Under the pieces are notes generated by a model, which did not search any database, was not told the DNA's origin, and worked only from the letters and a program-made list of their open reading frames with translations. Below, piece after piece: positions 1 through 8,565 of a DNA stretch of 64,000 bases (positions within the stretch are counted from its first letter, which is position 1; each line of letters begins with the position of its first letter). This stretch comes from an uncultured Oscillospiraceae bacterium (lineage in GTDB: Bacteria > Bacillota > Clostridia > Oscillospirales > Acutalibacteraceae), in assembly GCA_900543215.1 (NCBI GenBank), contig UQQR01000002.1, positions 70,062 to 134,061 of the forward strand, read 5' to 3'. Made by a program: the position numbers and the translations under genes.

Positions 1-11
1 GGGGATGCGTT

Positions 12-479
12 ATGATGAAAGAAAAAATATTGGTGGCTTATTTTTCGGCAAGCGGCGTAACGGCGTCTGCCGCAAAGGAGATCGCGGGCGCGCTGAACGC
101 CGATTTATTTGAAATAAAGCCGACGGAGCCGTACACTGCCGCCGACCTTGACTGGACGAACGGCAAGAGCCGCAGCAGTCTTGAAATGGCGGATTCCGAC
201 AGCAGACCGCAAATTGTAAACAAGCTTGAAAATCCCGAGCGGTACGGCACGGTTTTAATCGGTTTTCCCGTTTGGTGGTATGTTGAACCCCGTATTATAG
301 ACACATTTTTAGAAAGCTGTGATTTTTCGGGCAAAACCCTTATTCCGTTTGCCACCTCCGGCGGAAGCGGGATAGAAAAATGCGAAAAAAGCTTAAAGGA
401 GCATTTGCCGAGCGGAGATTGGAAAAAAGGAAAGCTTGTAAACAGGCGCAATGCGGCTGAATGGGCAAAAAGTCTTTAA
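12..479 (+). CDS. Flavodoxin family protein
   Basis: A 155-residue flavodoxin-fold protein expected to bind FMN and carry electrons in the cytoplasm. The N-terminus reads KILVAYFSASGVT, a beta strand followed by the phosphate-binding loop in the usual place. A later GFPVWWYVEP stretch around residue 85 and a FATSGGSG loop around residue 115 are typical of the short Flavodoxin_4-type proteins. Two ATG codons are adjacent at 12 and 15; a GGGG at bases 1-4 is the only ribosome-binding-like sequence, so the start is within one codon. The window begins just upstream, so operon context is lost. The electron partner cannot be deduced. Confidence 0.85.
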   Translation: MMKEKILVAYFSASGVTASAAKEIAGALNADLFEIKPTEPYTAADLDWTNGKSRSSLEMADSDSRPQIVNKLENPERYGTVLIGFPVWWYVEPRIIDTFLESCDFSGKTLIPFATSGGSGIEKCEKSLKEHLPSGDWKKGKLVNRRNAAEWAKSL

Positions 480-526
480 TACTTGGTGTAAAAGCACTCT
501 TTTTACGGCATAGCGTTATGTAATTC

Positions 527-555
527 TTGACATATTGCGCAAGCAGTGGTAAAAT
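527..555 (+). promoter_or_regulatory. Sigma-A promoter for rny
   Basis: TTGACA at 527-532 and TAAAAT at 550-555 with a 17-bp spacer and a TGG extended -10. It predicts a transcript starting near 562, leaving a leader of about 200 nt before rny. Confidence 0.8.
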
Positions 556-568
556 TAACAGGATAAAT

Positions 569-686
569 CACAAAATAGCGGCTTTACGGCCGCTGTTTTG
601 TGTAACAGCTTTATGGCGCCGTGTAATTGGCGAAACCGGCGCAATGCAGCCTAACATATCACGGGAGAAAAATACGCAGCTCCCGT
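569..686 (+). other. Structured 5' leader of rny (three stem-loops)
   Basis: Three inverted repeats lie between the promoter and rny. The first has arms 569-582 and 589-602 (14 pairs, one G-T). The second has arms 616-621 and 637-642 (GCGCCG/CGGCGC). The third has arms 661-667 and 680-686 (ACGGGAG/CTCCCGT) and is followed by a T-rich stretch. I do not recognise a known riboswitch class. The third hairpin could act as an attenuator; that is inference. Confidence 0.5.
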
Positions 687-768
687 TGCCTTTTATTTGT
701 TTTCTGTTGTTTGAAAGTGTAATTTTAAGGAAAATCTGCGTTTTATTATACAGGAGGTTCATAAAAGT

Positions 769-2316
769 ATGCCCGTAATAGCTATTGTTTTAGCTGTCGT
801 TGCGGTTTTGCTTGCAATAGTCGGCTTTTTCGCCGGTTCGGCGTATCGCCGCAAATCGGCCGAAGCCACAATCGGCTCTGCCGAGGATGAAGCAAAGCGC
901 ATTTTAAGCGACGCAATGAAGAATGCCGAATCAAGAAAAAAAGAGGCATTGGTAGAAGCAAAAGACGAAATTCACCAAATGCGGCAGGATGCCGAAAAAG
1001 ACATCAGGGAACGCCGTAGCGATGTTCAGCGTCAGGAGCATCGTTTACAGCAAAAGGAAGAAACGCTTGACCGCAAGATAGACAATCTTGAAGCAAAGGA
1101 AGAAAAGCTTGCCGCGCGGTCTAAGGAAATTGACGCAAAGCTTGAGGAATGTGATAAAATCAAGCAAAGCCAAATGGAAATGCTCGAAAAGATTTCCGGT
1201 TACAGCAAGGAACAGGCAAAGGCTCATTTGCTTGAATTGCTTGACGGTGAGCTGACCCACGAAAAAGCCGTTAAAATTCTCGATTATGAGCAGAGGCTTA
1301 AAGAGGAATCCGATAACATCGCCAAAAATGTTATAGGCCACGCTATTCAGCGCTGTGCCGCGGACCATTCCTCGGAAATGACGGTTTCGGTAGTAGCGCT
1401 TCCGAACGACGAAATGAAGGGCCGCATAATAGGCAGAGAGGGGCGCAATATAAGAGCGCTTGAAACCGCTACCGGAGTTGACCTTATAATAGACGATACT
1501 CCCGAAGCCATAACTCTCTCAAGCTTCGACCCGATAAGAAGAGAAATAGCGAGAGTGACCCTTGAAAAGCTTATTCTTGACGGCCGTATTCATCCGGCAA
1601 GAATAGAAGAGACCGTTGCCAAAGCCACTGCCGAGGTTGAAGCCACAATCAAGCAGGAGGGCGAAAGGGCAATGATAGACGCAGGAATACATAACCTGCA
1701 CCCCGAGCTTGTAAAGCTTCTCGGAAAGCTGCATTACCGCACAAGCTACGGTCAGAATGTGCTTAACCATTCGCTTGAGGTTTGCCATCTTTCGGGACTT
1801 ATGGCGGCGGAACTGGGAGCGGATGTCACCCTTGCAAAGCGTGCGGGACTCTTGCACGACATCGGAAAGGCGCTTGACCACGAGCAGGAGGGCACGCATA
1901 TCCAGCTCGGCGTTGAGGTCGCCAAGAAATACCGCGAGAGCGAAACCGTTATTCACGCTATCCACGCACATCACGGCGAGGTTGAAGCCAAGAATGTCAT
2001 TGCCTGCATAGTTCAGGCGGCGGACGCTATTTCCGCGGCAAGACCCGGTGCCAGACGGGAAAACATTGAAAACTATATTAAGCGGCTTGAAAAGCTTGAG
2101 GAAATCGCCAATTCCTTCAGCGGTGTTGAAAGCTCTTATGCCATTCAGGCAGGAAGAGAAGTCCGCATAATAGTTAAACCCGATGCGGTTACGGACGACC
2201 AGATGGTGCTTATGGCGCATGATATTTCAACAAGGATTGAAAACGAGCTTGAGTATCCCGGTCAGATAAAGGTAAATGTAATAAGGGAAAGCCGTGCCGT
2301 AGATTACGCAAAATAA
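769..2316 (+). CDS. rny: Ribonuclease Y
   Basis: Membrane-anchored endoribonuclease that starts bulk mRNA decay in Firmicutes. At 515 residues it has the normal family length. In order it shows an N-terminal membrane helix (about residues 3-25), a long charged coiled coil (about 30-185), a KH RNA-binding domain containing GRIIGREGRNIRALE (about 220), and an HD phosphohydrolase domain with NHSLEVCHLS near residue 333 and LLHDIGK near 363. An AGGAGG ribosome site precedes the ATG. It has its own promoter and an unusually long structured leader, and ends at a strong terminator shared with mnmE. Confidence 0.97.
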   Translation: MPVIAIVLAVVAVLLAIVGFFAGSAYRRKSAEATIGSAEDEAKRILSDAMKNAESRKKEALVEAKDEIHQMRQDAEKDIRERRSDVQRQEHRLQQKEETLDRKIDNLEAKEEKLAARSKEIDAKLEECDKIKQSQMEMLEKISGYSKEQAKAHLLELLDGELTHEKAVKILDYEQRLKEESDNIAKNVIGHAIQRCAADHSSEMTVSVVALPNDEMKGRIIGREGRNIRALETATGVDLIIDDTPEAITLSSFDPIRREIARVTLEKLILDGRIHPARIEETVAKATAEVEATIKQEGERAMIDAGIHNLHPELVKLLGKLHYRTSYGQNVLNHSLEVCHLSGLMAAELGADVTLAKRAGLLHDIGKALDHEQEGTHIQLGVEVAKKYRESETVIHAIHAHHGEVEAKNVIACIVQAADAISAARPGARRENIENYIKRLEKLEEIANSFSGVESSYAIQAGREVRIIVKPDAVTDDQMVLMAHDISTRIENELEYPGQIKVNVIRESRAVDYAK

Positions 2317-2331
2317 TTTATGTAAATTTAG

Positions 2332-2361
2332 AAAGGTCTTGCCGTATGGCAAGACCTTTTT
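2332..2361. terminator. Bidirectional terminator between rny and mnmE
   Basis: Perfect stem AAAGGTCTTGCC / GGCAAGACCTTT with a 4-nt GTAT loop and T-runs on both strands. It closes the convergent rny and mnmE units. Confidence 0.9.
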
Positions 2362-2376
2362 CTATCGTTAAATCAA

Positions 2377-3738
2377 TTATTTTCCCACACAAAAACGGCG
2401 GAAGATCTCGTCCGTCACCTCGTTTGTGACCCGTTTGCCGGTAAGCTCTAAAAGCGCGGCGAGCGCATCGTCAACGCAAATTCCCACAGCGTCCATAGTG
2501 TTGCCGCTTTTAAGAGCGAATGCGGCTTCTCTTACGCCGTCAAGCGCACGCACGGCGCAGGCTCGCTGGCGTTCGTTCATAAGCACGGCGCTGTCGGGGT
2601 CAAGCGATGCGGTACCCGAAATATCGGTTATTTCCCTTAAAAGCTCACGGTGTCCCCTATTGCTTTTGGCGGCGGTTTCCACCGTTCTGAAGCCGTTAAA
2701 GGCACCGCGGTCTATTTTGTTTTCAAGGTCTGTTTTGTTAAGTATAACTATGGTATTTTTCGGGTCAAGGGTATTTATAAGCGAAATATCATCGCCGTCA
2801 AGGGGTCGGGCGCAGTCAAAAACCGCAAGAACAAGCTCCGCTGTATCTATGCGTGATTTTGCCCGTTCAACGCCTATGCTTTCAACCTTATCGTCGGTTG
2901 AGTGTATTCCGGCGGTGTCCGCAAGACGGAGTATTATCCCGTCGGCATTAACCGTTTCCTCTATAACATCCCGTGTGGTTCCGGCAACATCCGTTACTAT
3001 CGAACGCTCACAGCCGCTGAGCATATTCATAACTGTGGATTTCCCGACATTTGGCTTGCCTACAATAACGGTTTGTATTCCCTCACGGATTATTCGACCG
3101 GCGTCGTAGGAGGAAAGCATTTCGTGGAGCGATTTCTCGGCATTTTTAAGCATTTTAAGGAAATTATCTCGGTCAAGTCCCTCTATATCCTCGTCGGGAT
3201 AGTCCGAATATGCGGCTATGGCGGCGTCTGCCGCAATAAGATCTTTCTGTATTTCCTCGGTTTTTTCGCTTATTTTTCCTATGTGAGCGGCTCTTGACAG
3301 CCTTAATTCCGATTCCGATTTTGCGGATATAAGCCCCATAATGCTTTCGGCTTTGGTAAGGTCTGTCTTTCCGTTTAAAAAAGCCCTTTTTGTAAATTCA
3401 CCCGGTTCTGCCGATACAGCGCCGTTTTGTAAAATAAGGCGCAGTATTTCAAGCAAAAGCAGTCTTCCCCCGTGGACGGATATTTCCACAACATCCTCGC
3501 CCGTGTAGCTTTTCGGGGCTTTAAAGACAAGCGCAACGGCATCGTCAAGCACGGTGCCGTCTTTTTTTATCTCTCCGTATGCCGCGCGGTATCCGCCGAG
3601 CGCCGAGAGCGGTTTGCCCGAAAAAGCGAAAAACACCCTGTCGGCTACGGCTACGGCGTCATCGCCCGAAATCCGTATTACACCTATCGAGCTTTCGCCG
3701 AGTGGGGTTGCGATTGCCGCTATTGTGCGGTCAGACAT
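2377..3738 (-). CDS. mnmE: tRNA uridine-5-carboxymethylaminomethyl GTPase MnmE
   Basis: GTPase that works with MnmG to modify the wobble uridine of certain tRNAs. At 453 residues it has the family length. An N-terminal tetrahydrofolate-binding domain begins TIAAIATPLGESSIGVIRIS. The inserted G domain shows GKPNVGKST (about 228), TTRD, DTAG and NKTD. The protein ends in FCVGK, the conserved C-terminal Cys motif needed for catalysis. A GGATG ribosome site precedes the ATG. It is often next to jag/yidC in Firmicutes; here it stands alone between rny and a small membrane gene. Confidence 0.97.
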   Translation of the reverse strand: MSDRTIAAIATPLGESSIGVIRISGDDAVAVADRVFFAFSGKPLSALGGYRAAYGEIKKDGTVLDDAVALVFKAPKSYTGEDVVEISVHGGRLLLLEILRLILQNGAVSAEPGEFTKRAFLNGKTDLTKAESIMGLISAKSESELRLSRAAHIGKISEKTEEIQKDLIAADAAIAAYSDYPDEDIEGLDRDNFLKMLKNAEKSLHEMLSSYDAGRIIREGIQTVIVGKPNVGKSTVMNMLSGCERSIVTDVAGTTRDVIEETVNADGIILRLADTAGIHSTDDKVESIGVERAKSRIDTAELVLAVFDCARPLDGDDISLINTLDPKNTIVILNKTDLENKIDRGAFNGFRTVETAAKSNRGHRELLREITDISGTASLDPDSAVLMNERQRACAVRALDGVREAAFALKSGNTMDAVGICVDDALAALLELTGKRVTNEVTDEIFRRFCVGK

Positions 3739-3771
3739 ATTTACACATCCTTTTTAGGCTTAAATTACAGC

Positions 3772-3797
3772 TTCGGCACGCCTTACAGCGTGCCGAA
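3772..3797. terminator. Hairpin between the small membrane gene and mnmE
   Basis: Perfect 10-bp stem TTCGGCACGC / GCGTGCCGAA with a 6-nt loop. The T-run is weak on both strands, so it may be a weak terminator or an mRNA-stability hairpin. Confidence 0.45.
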
Positions 3798-3809
3798 AAC
3801 GGAAAAATT

Positions 3810-4043
3810 TCAATTCCGACAGTGTCTTAACCATAACGCAATAAGCACGCCTATAAGCAGTATTATCGCAAAAATGGCTATGGGTACTATCGCCGATATT
3901 ACAAACTCAGCCGCATAAGCGCCGGCTATTGCTCCTGCAAGAAAGAAGAATAGCGAGGCAAGTACGCATATAACGGCAGATAAGCAGTGTCCGTTTCTTC
4001 TTAAACGGCAGGCAGTATTCCTTGTTTCTTCATTACAATACAT
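3810..4043 (-). CDS. Small two-helix membrane protein, unknown function
   Basis: About 77 residues if started at the ATG at 4043, which has AAAGGA upstream. An in-frame ATG at 4082 would add 13 residues but has no ribosome site. The N-terminal part is hydrophilic with three cysteines (YCNEE, TACRLRRNGHC). Two hydrophobic segments follow, about residues 20-45 and 48-70. The tail is basic (LRHCRN). The cysteine spacing is not an obvious zinc finger. I do not recognise the family. It lies between mnmE and the M18 peptidase operon on the same strand. Confidence 0.6.
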   Translation of the reverse strand: MYCNEETRNTACRLRRNGHCLSAVICVLASLFFFLAGAIAGAYAAEFVISAIVPIAIFAIILLIGVLIALWLRHCRN

Positions 4044-4116
4044 ACTTTCACTTGTCCTTTCATTTTCATCGACCCGGATCATTAACAGTATATGAGAAAA
4101 TAAAGGACAGGTGATA

Positions 4117-5514
4117 TTATTTCATAAACTCGTACATTGCGCGGTAGCACATATAAATATCGAATTTTGCGGTGGTCTCAAACGGTGCGTGCATTGAAAG
4201 CACCGGAACGCCGAGATCCACTACATCAACGCCCATATTTGCGATAAACATAGCAACCGTACCACCGCCGCCTATATCAACCTTGCCAAGCTCTCCTGTT
4301 TGCCATACTATGCCCTCTTTATCAAGCATAGAACGAATCTCGGCAACATATTCGGCGGAAGCGTCAGATGTGCCGGATTTACCTCTGGCTCCCGTGTATT
4401 TTGTAACAACAACGCCGTAATTCAAAAGCGACGCGTTTCTTCTTTCCATAACATCCTGGAAGGTCGGGTCCATACCTGCGTTTACATCGGCGGACAGGCA
4501 TCTTGAACGGCGGAGCGCCACTGTCGGGTCGCTATTTTGCATTTTAGCAAGGTCGCCTATTACAAAGCGCAGGAAATCCGATTCAAGACCCGTATTTCCG
4601 CAGGAGCCTATTTCTTCCTTATCGGTAAGAATTGCAAGTGCGGTATTTTCGGGATTTTCAACCTCCAATACGGCGGTAAGCGCGGGATAGGCGCAAACAC
4701 GGTCGTCCTGACCGTAGGAGCCTATAAGCGAACGGTCGAAGCCGATGTCGCAGGACTTTGCGGCAGGCACCATTTCAAGCTCGGCGGAAAGGAAATCCTC
4801 CTCCGTAACGCCGTATTTTTCATTTAACAACTTTAAAATATTAAGCTTTACAAGCTCGCTTCCCTTATCGTCCTTAAATGGATGGCTGCCTATAAGCACA
4901 TTAAGCTCCTCGCCCTTAATTCCCTCGTTTAAGGTGCGCTTTACTTGCTCGGAGGCAAGGTGCGGCAAAAGGTCGTTTATTACAAATTTGGGTTCGTCAT
5001 CCTTTTCGCCGACAGATACCTCTTTTACGGTTCCGTCCCTAAGCACAAAAACGCCGTGGAGCGCAAGCGGTACAGCTGTCCACTGATATTTTTTAATTCC
5101 GCCGTAATAGTGGGTTTTAAAAAGCGCTAAATCCACATCCTCGTAGAGCGGATTGGGTTTTAAATCGAGACGGGGAGAGTCGATATGCGCGGCGGTTATG
5201 TTTACGCCGTTTTCAACCGGCTGTTTTCCGATAACCGCGAGAGCAAGCGTCTTGCCCCTGTTATTGATGTAAACCTTATCACCGGGGGCGTAGGTCTTGC
5301 CGTACTCGAATTTTTTAAAGCCCTTTTCCTCAGCCGCTTTAACCGCTGCCTTTACCGCTTCACGCTCGGTTTTGGCGCAGTTTAAAAAGTCTTTATATCC
5401 CTCGCAGTATTCTTGCGCCTTATTAAGCACCGCTTCGTCAGATGTAAGCCTGCCGTTTTTACGCTTTAAAAAAAGCTGTTCCTTTAATTGCTCTGCCGCT
5501 GTTTTTTCACTCAT
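4117..5514 (-). CDS. M18 family aminopeptidase
   Basis: Cytosolic zinc aminopeptidase releasing N-terminal amino acids from peptides. At 465 residues it matches the M18 family. Metal-ligand regions are visible: AAHIDSPRLDLKP (about 110), GSYGQDDRVCAYPAL (about 268), DKEEIGSCGNTG (about 297) and the C-terminal SMHAPFE histidine (about 440). It is the last gene of the minus-strand operon from DUF951 and prfA, and its ATG overlaps the coaE stop by 4 bp, which suggests translational coupling. The acidic-residue preference of some family members cannot be judged here. Confidence 0.93.
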   Translation of the reverse strand: MSEKTAAEQLKEQLFLKRKNGRLTSDEAVLNKAQEYCEGYKDFLNCAKTEREAVKAAVKAAEEKGFKKFEYGKTYAPGDKVYINNRGKTLALAVIGKQPVENGVNITAAHIDSPRLDLKPNPLYEDVDLALFKTHYYGGIKKYQWTAVPLALHGVFVLRDGTVKEVSVGEKDDEPKFVINDLLPHLASEQVKRTLNEGIKGEELNVLIGSHPFKDDKGSELVKLNILKLLNEKYGVTEEDFLSAELEMVPAAKSCDIGFDRSLIGSYGQDDRVCAYPALTAVLEVENPENTALAILTDKEEIGSCGNTGLESDFLRFVIGDLAKMQNSDPTVALRRSRCLSADVNAGMDPTFQDVMERRNASLLNYGVVVTKYTGARGKSGTSDASAEYVAEIRSMLDKEGIVWQTGELGKVDIGGGGTVAMFIANMGVDVVDLGVPVLSMHAPFETTAKFDIYMCYRAMYEFMK

Positions 5515-6098
5515 TGCAATTCCTCCGTTATTTCTTTTAATATATCGGAAAAGCGTTTTATTACCGCATTTTCGTCACCGTTATTATATATTGTGCAGTC
5601 TGCCCTGCTTTTATAAAAATCATCGTTTTTTCCGGCGTTCATTCTAAGCAGCGCCTCTTTTTCCGAAAGACCGTCTCTTTTAATTATTCGGTTCTTTCGT
5701 GCTTCCCTGTCGGCAAGCACCGCTATTGTTTTAAAGCAGGCTGTATCAATACCGCTTTCAAAGAGGGTCGGCGCGTCAAGAAGACAGTTTCCGTTACCCG
5801 CTTCGAGGTAAACAAGCCTTACTATGTAGGGCAGTAATGTGCGGTTTAAAAGCTCTGTTGATTCGGCGTTTTTAAACGCCTTTGCGGCAAGAGCCTTTCG
5901 GTTAAGCGAACCGTCGGGAAGTAAAATTCCGTCTCCGAACGCTTTAACAAGAGCGGTTAGACCCTCGGATCCCTTTTCGGTTGCTTTTCTTGCTGTTTTA
6001 TCGCAGTCAATTACCTTAAAGCCGAATTTTTCGGCTGCCCCAGATACCGTGCTTTTTCCCGCGCCCGTCGGCCCTGTCAGACCTATAAGAACACTCAT
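5511..6098 (-). CDS. coaE: Dephospho-CoA kinase
   Basis: Catalyses the last step of coenzyme A synthesis, phosphorylating the 3'-OH of dephospho-CoA with ATP. At 195 residues it has the standard length. A P-loop GPTGAGKST lies at about residues 9-17 and DCDKTAR at about 32, both characteristic of CoaE. It overlaps the upstream sua5-type gene and the downstream M18 gene by 4 bp each, so the three are probably translated in series. Confidence 0.95.
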   Translation of the reverse strand: MSVLIGLTGPTGAGKSTVSGAAEKFGFKVIDCDKTARKATEKGSEGLTALVKAFGDGILLPDGSLNRKALAAKAFKNAESTELLNRTLLPYIVRLVYLEAGNGNCLLDAPTLFESGIDTACFKTIAVLADREARKNRIIKRDGLSEKEALLRMNAGKNDDFYKSRADCTIYNNGDENAVIKRFSDILKEITEELQ

Positions 6099-7117
6099 AG
6101 CGTTATCACCCTGAACGCCGCCGCGCGGATAAGACGGTTATAAACCGCAAGACCCACGCCCGATTTGGACGGTGCATGGACATAAATTGCGGATTTATTT
6201 AATGTGTCCGCCTCACGCAGAGCCGAAAAAACGCCGTGCGCCAGTGTGTATTCGTCCTTTCCCGTGCCGTAAAATATGCAGGGAATATTGACTTTACCGC
6301 CGTCCTCGGAAAAGCAGACCGCCGCCGCGTCCCGCTTTGCGTTTACAAACTCGGCAAAGCTGTCGGAGTCTCCCTCTACAAGATAGGTTTCGGTTTTAGG
6401 GGCGTAATGCTTGTATTTCATACCGGGGGACGCTACCTTTTCACCCTTTTCGGGTTCGGATAAAACCGCTTTGTCCACAACTATATCGGGGAATATCTCC
6501 CTTAACTGTTCGACTGTTACGGCGCCGGGTCTTAAAAGCCTCGGTGGAGAGGTAACAAGGGTTATGACCGTAGACTCAACGCCGACCCCGCAATCCCCCG
6601 ACATTACAACGGCGTCTATCTTGCCGTCAAGGTCGTCTATTACATATTTGGCAGAGGTGGGGCTTGGTTTGCCCGATGTATTGGCGGACGGAGCCGCAAG
6701 GGGCAGTCCGCTTGCCGTTATTATGTCACGGGCGGTTTTGTCGGACGGCATCCTGACAGCTACCGTATCAAGACCTGCCGATACAAGAGCAGGTATCTTA
6801 TCCGTTCTTTTAAGCACCATCGTAAGCGGACCGGGCCAGAATTTTTCGGCGCATTTATATGCGCCGTCGGGAATATCCGCAGCTATTTCGTTCAGTGCAT
6901 TTATATTTGCTATATGAACTATCAGCGGATTGTCCTGCGGACGGCCCTTTGCGATAAATACCTTTTTTACCGCTTCTTCATCAAGTGCGGACGCCGCAAG
7001 ACCGTACACCGTTTCGGTGGGGATAGCCGCTATTCCGCCGCTTTTTAATATTTCTGCCGCTTCCTTTATACTGCCGTCATAGCTTTCACTGTCTGTTTTA
7101 AGCCTTTTTGTAAGCAT
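6095..7117 (-). CDS. sua5: L-threonylcarbamoyladenylate synthase, Sua5 type
   Basis: Makes threonylcarbamoyl-AMP from threonine, bicarbonate and ATP for the t6A37 modification of tRNA. The 340-residue length indicates the long Sua5/YwlC form, with an N-terminal YrdC domain (about 15-205) and a C-terminal Sua5 domain. IPTETVYGLAASAL near residue 35, KGRPQDNPLIVHI near 75 and the APSANTSGKPSPTSA motif near 140 are typical. It overlaps prfA by 1 bp (TAATG) and coaE by 4 bp. Neighbouring prfA and sua5 is a common Firmicutes arrangement. Confidence 0.94.
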   Translation of the reverse strand: MLTKRLKTDSESYDGSIKEAAEILKSGGIAAIPTETVYGLAASALDEEAVKKVFIAKGRPQDNPLIVHIANINALNEIAADIPDGAYKCAEKFWPGPLTMVLKRTDKIPALVSAGLDTVAVRMPSDKTARDIITASGLPLAAPSANTSGKPSPTSAKYVIDDLDGKIDAVVMSGDCGVGVESTVITLVTSPPRLLRPGAVTVEQLREIFPDIVVDKAVLSEPEKGEKVASPGMKYKHYAPKTETYLVEGDSDSFAEFVNAKRDAAAVCFSEDGGKVNIPCIFYGTGKDEYTLAHGVFSALREADTLNKSAIYVHAPSKSGVGLAVYNRLIRAAAFRVITL

Positions 7118-8196
7118 TATAATCCCTCGTTCTCCGACTTTAACGCTTCGGTTCTGAAGTAGGTTATAAGCGAATCCACAACCTCGTCAAGGTCGCCGTT
7201 TAATATTTGCTCAAGCTTATAAAGGGTAAGACCTATGCGGTGGTCGGTAACTCTGCCCTGCGGATAGTTGTAGGTTCTTATTCTCTCGCTGCGGTCGCCC
7301 GTGCCCACCTGAGAACGGCGGTCGGAGGCGATAGCTTCGTCATGTTCCCTTTGCGCCTTGTCAAGCAGGCGGGAGCGGAGAATTTTAAGTGCCTTGTCCT
7401 TATTTTTGTACTGACTGCGCTCGTCCTGACACTCAACGACCGTGCCTGTCGGAATATGAGTAACCCTTATTGCGGAGGAGGTTTTGTTGATGTGCTGACC
7501 GCCGGCTCCCGATGAACGGAAGGTATCTATCTTAAGGTCGGCGGGATTTATTTCAAGCTCAACATCCTCTGCCTCGGGCAGAACCGCTACTGTTACTGTG
7601 GAGGTGTGGATGCGCCCCTGCGTTTCGGTATCGGGCACACGCTGAACACGGTGCACGCCGCTTTCGTATTTAAGACGGGAGTACGCTCCTGCGCCCTCTA
7701 TCATAAACACTATTTCCTTAAATCCGCCGAGCTCCGTTTCGTTGGCGTTTATAACCTCAATGCTCCAACGCTTTGATTCTGCGTACATAGTATACATTCT
7801 GTAAAGCGTTCCCGCAAAAAGCGCGGCTTCCTCGCCGCCGGCACCGCCCCTTATTTCAACTATTACATTCTTTTCGTCGTTCGGGTCCTTGGGCAGTAAA
7901 AGAATCTTAAGCTCGTCCGAGCAGACGGCTATTTTTTCCTTCGCCTCTTTAAGCTCCCCCTCGGCAAGCTCCTTCATATCTTTTTCAAGTCCGCTTTCCG
8001 AAAGAATTTGCAGAGCTTCGGCTTCGGTGGCCTTTGCCGATTTATATTCACGGTATTTTTCAACTATCGGAGTCATTTCCGCATATTCTTTCATAAGCCG
8101 CGTGAACTGTTCGTTGTCCGCGGCGGTCTCAGGTCTTGAAAGCTCTGCCGATATTTGCTCATATCGGTTCGCAACTGCTTCTATTTTTTCAAACAT
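7117..8196 (-). CDS. prfA: Peptide chain release factor 1
   Basis: Recognises UAA and UAG in the ribosomal A site and triggers release of the finished protein. At 359 residues it has normal RF1 length. The tripeptide anticodon region reads RVQRVPDTETQGRIHTS, and the catalytic GGQ is in RSSGAGGQHINKTSSA near residue 235. The glutamine of GGQ is the substrate of PrmC, which is encoded at 18.3 kb in this window. The start overlaps the DUF951 gene by 16 bp. Confidence 0.97.
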   Translation of the reverse strand: MFEKIEAVANRYEQISAELSRPETAADNEQFTRLMKEYAEMTPIVEKYREYKSAKATEAEALQILSESGLEKDMKELAEGELKEAKEKIAVCSDELKILLLPKDPNDEKNVIVEIRGGAGGEEAALFAGTLYRMYTMYAESKRWSIEVINANETELGGFKEIVFMIEGAGAYSRLKYESGVHRVQRVPDTETQGRIHTSTVTVAVLPEAEDVELEINPADLKIDTFRSSGAGGQHINKTSSAIRVTHIPTGTVVECQDERSQYKNKDKALKILRSRLLDKAQREHDEAIASDRRSQVGTGDRSERIRTYNYPQGRVTDHRIGLTLYKLEQILNGDLDEVVDSLITYFRTEALKSENEGL

Positions 8197-8393
8197 ATTT
8201 GTTCTCCGTCGGTCTTGATAATTTTTTTAAGGCTCTTTTCCGCCTTTGTACGGGGGATCATTACCTCACGGCCGCAGCCGTCGCACTTAAGGCGGAAATC
8301 CATTCCCACCCTTAGCACCGAAAAGGTATCAGCACCGCAGGGGTGTTTTTTCTTCATTAAAAGCTTGTCCCCGACGCTTATATCCATAAACAC
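8181..8393 (-). CDS. DUF951 family small protein
   Basis: A 70-residue soluble protein with the DUF951 pattern: DISVGDKLLMKKKHPCG, then CDGCGREVMIPR. Three cysteines (Cys19, Cys38 and Cys41) are placed like a small zinc-binding site. Family function is unknown; members often sit near tRNA or translation genes. The start is either the GTG at 8393 (GGGGAG five bases upstream) or the ATG two codons later. It is the first gene of the operon leading into prfA. Confidence 0.85.
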   Translation of the reverse strand: MFMDISVGDKLLMKKKHPCGADTFSVLRVGMDFRLKCDGCGREVMIPRTKAEKSLKKIIKTDGEQICLKK

Positions 8394-8416
8394 TTCCGCT
8401 CCCCGTATTTTTTACT

Positions 8417-8445
8417 ATTATATAACAAACGCCGTATGAAAGCAA
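8417..8445 (-). promoter_or_regulatory. Promoter of the DUF951-prfA-sua5-coaE-M18 operon
   Basis: Read on the minus strand: TTGCTT (8445-8440), 17-bp spacer, TATAAT (8422-8417). Confidence 0.65.
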
Positions 8446-8485
8446 GAGCAAAAGGGCGCCGTACGGCGCTTATAAGGTAAAAAAG

Positions 8486-8514
8486 TTGATTTTCAGAGCT
8501 GTATATGGTATAAT
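8486..8514 (+). promoter_or_regulatory. Promoter of the class A PBP operon
   Basis: TTGATT at 8486-8491 and TATAAT at 8509-8514, 17-bp spacer, with a TGG extended -10. Confidence 0.75.
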
Positions 8515-8565
8515 CTCTCTGTATTTGAAAAAACAACATTTAATTGTGCCGATTTTGTCGGCAGA

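Noticed and set aside
569..686. Known riboswitch class in the rny leader
   Set aside because: Compared by eye with the core motifs of TPP, SAM, glycine, ZTP, FMN, lysine, THF and fluoride classes; none matched convincingly.
527..778. 83-codon open frame before rny
   Set aside because: It runs through the promoter -35 and three hairpins, lacks a ribosome site and has no domain.
1519..2220. 233-codon open frame on the minus strand
   Set aside because: Antisense to the KH-HD part of rny, no domain, no promoter or ribosome site.
8455..8468. 14-bp palindrome GCGCCGTACGGCGC between the prfA operon and PBP
   Set aside because: It lies upstream of both divergent start sites and has no T-run; could be a chance GC palindrome.
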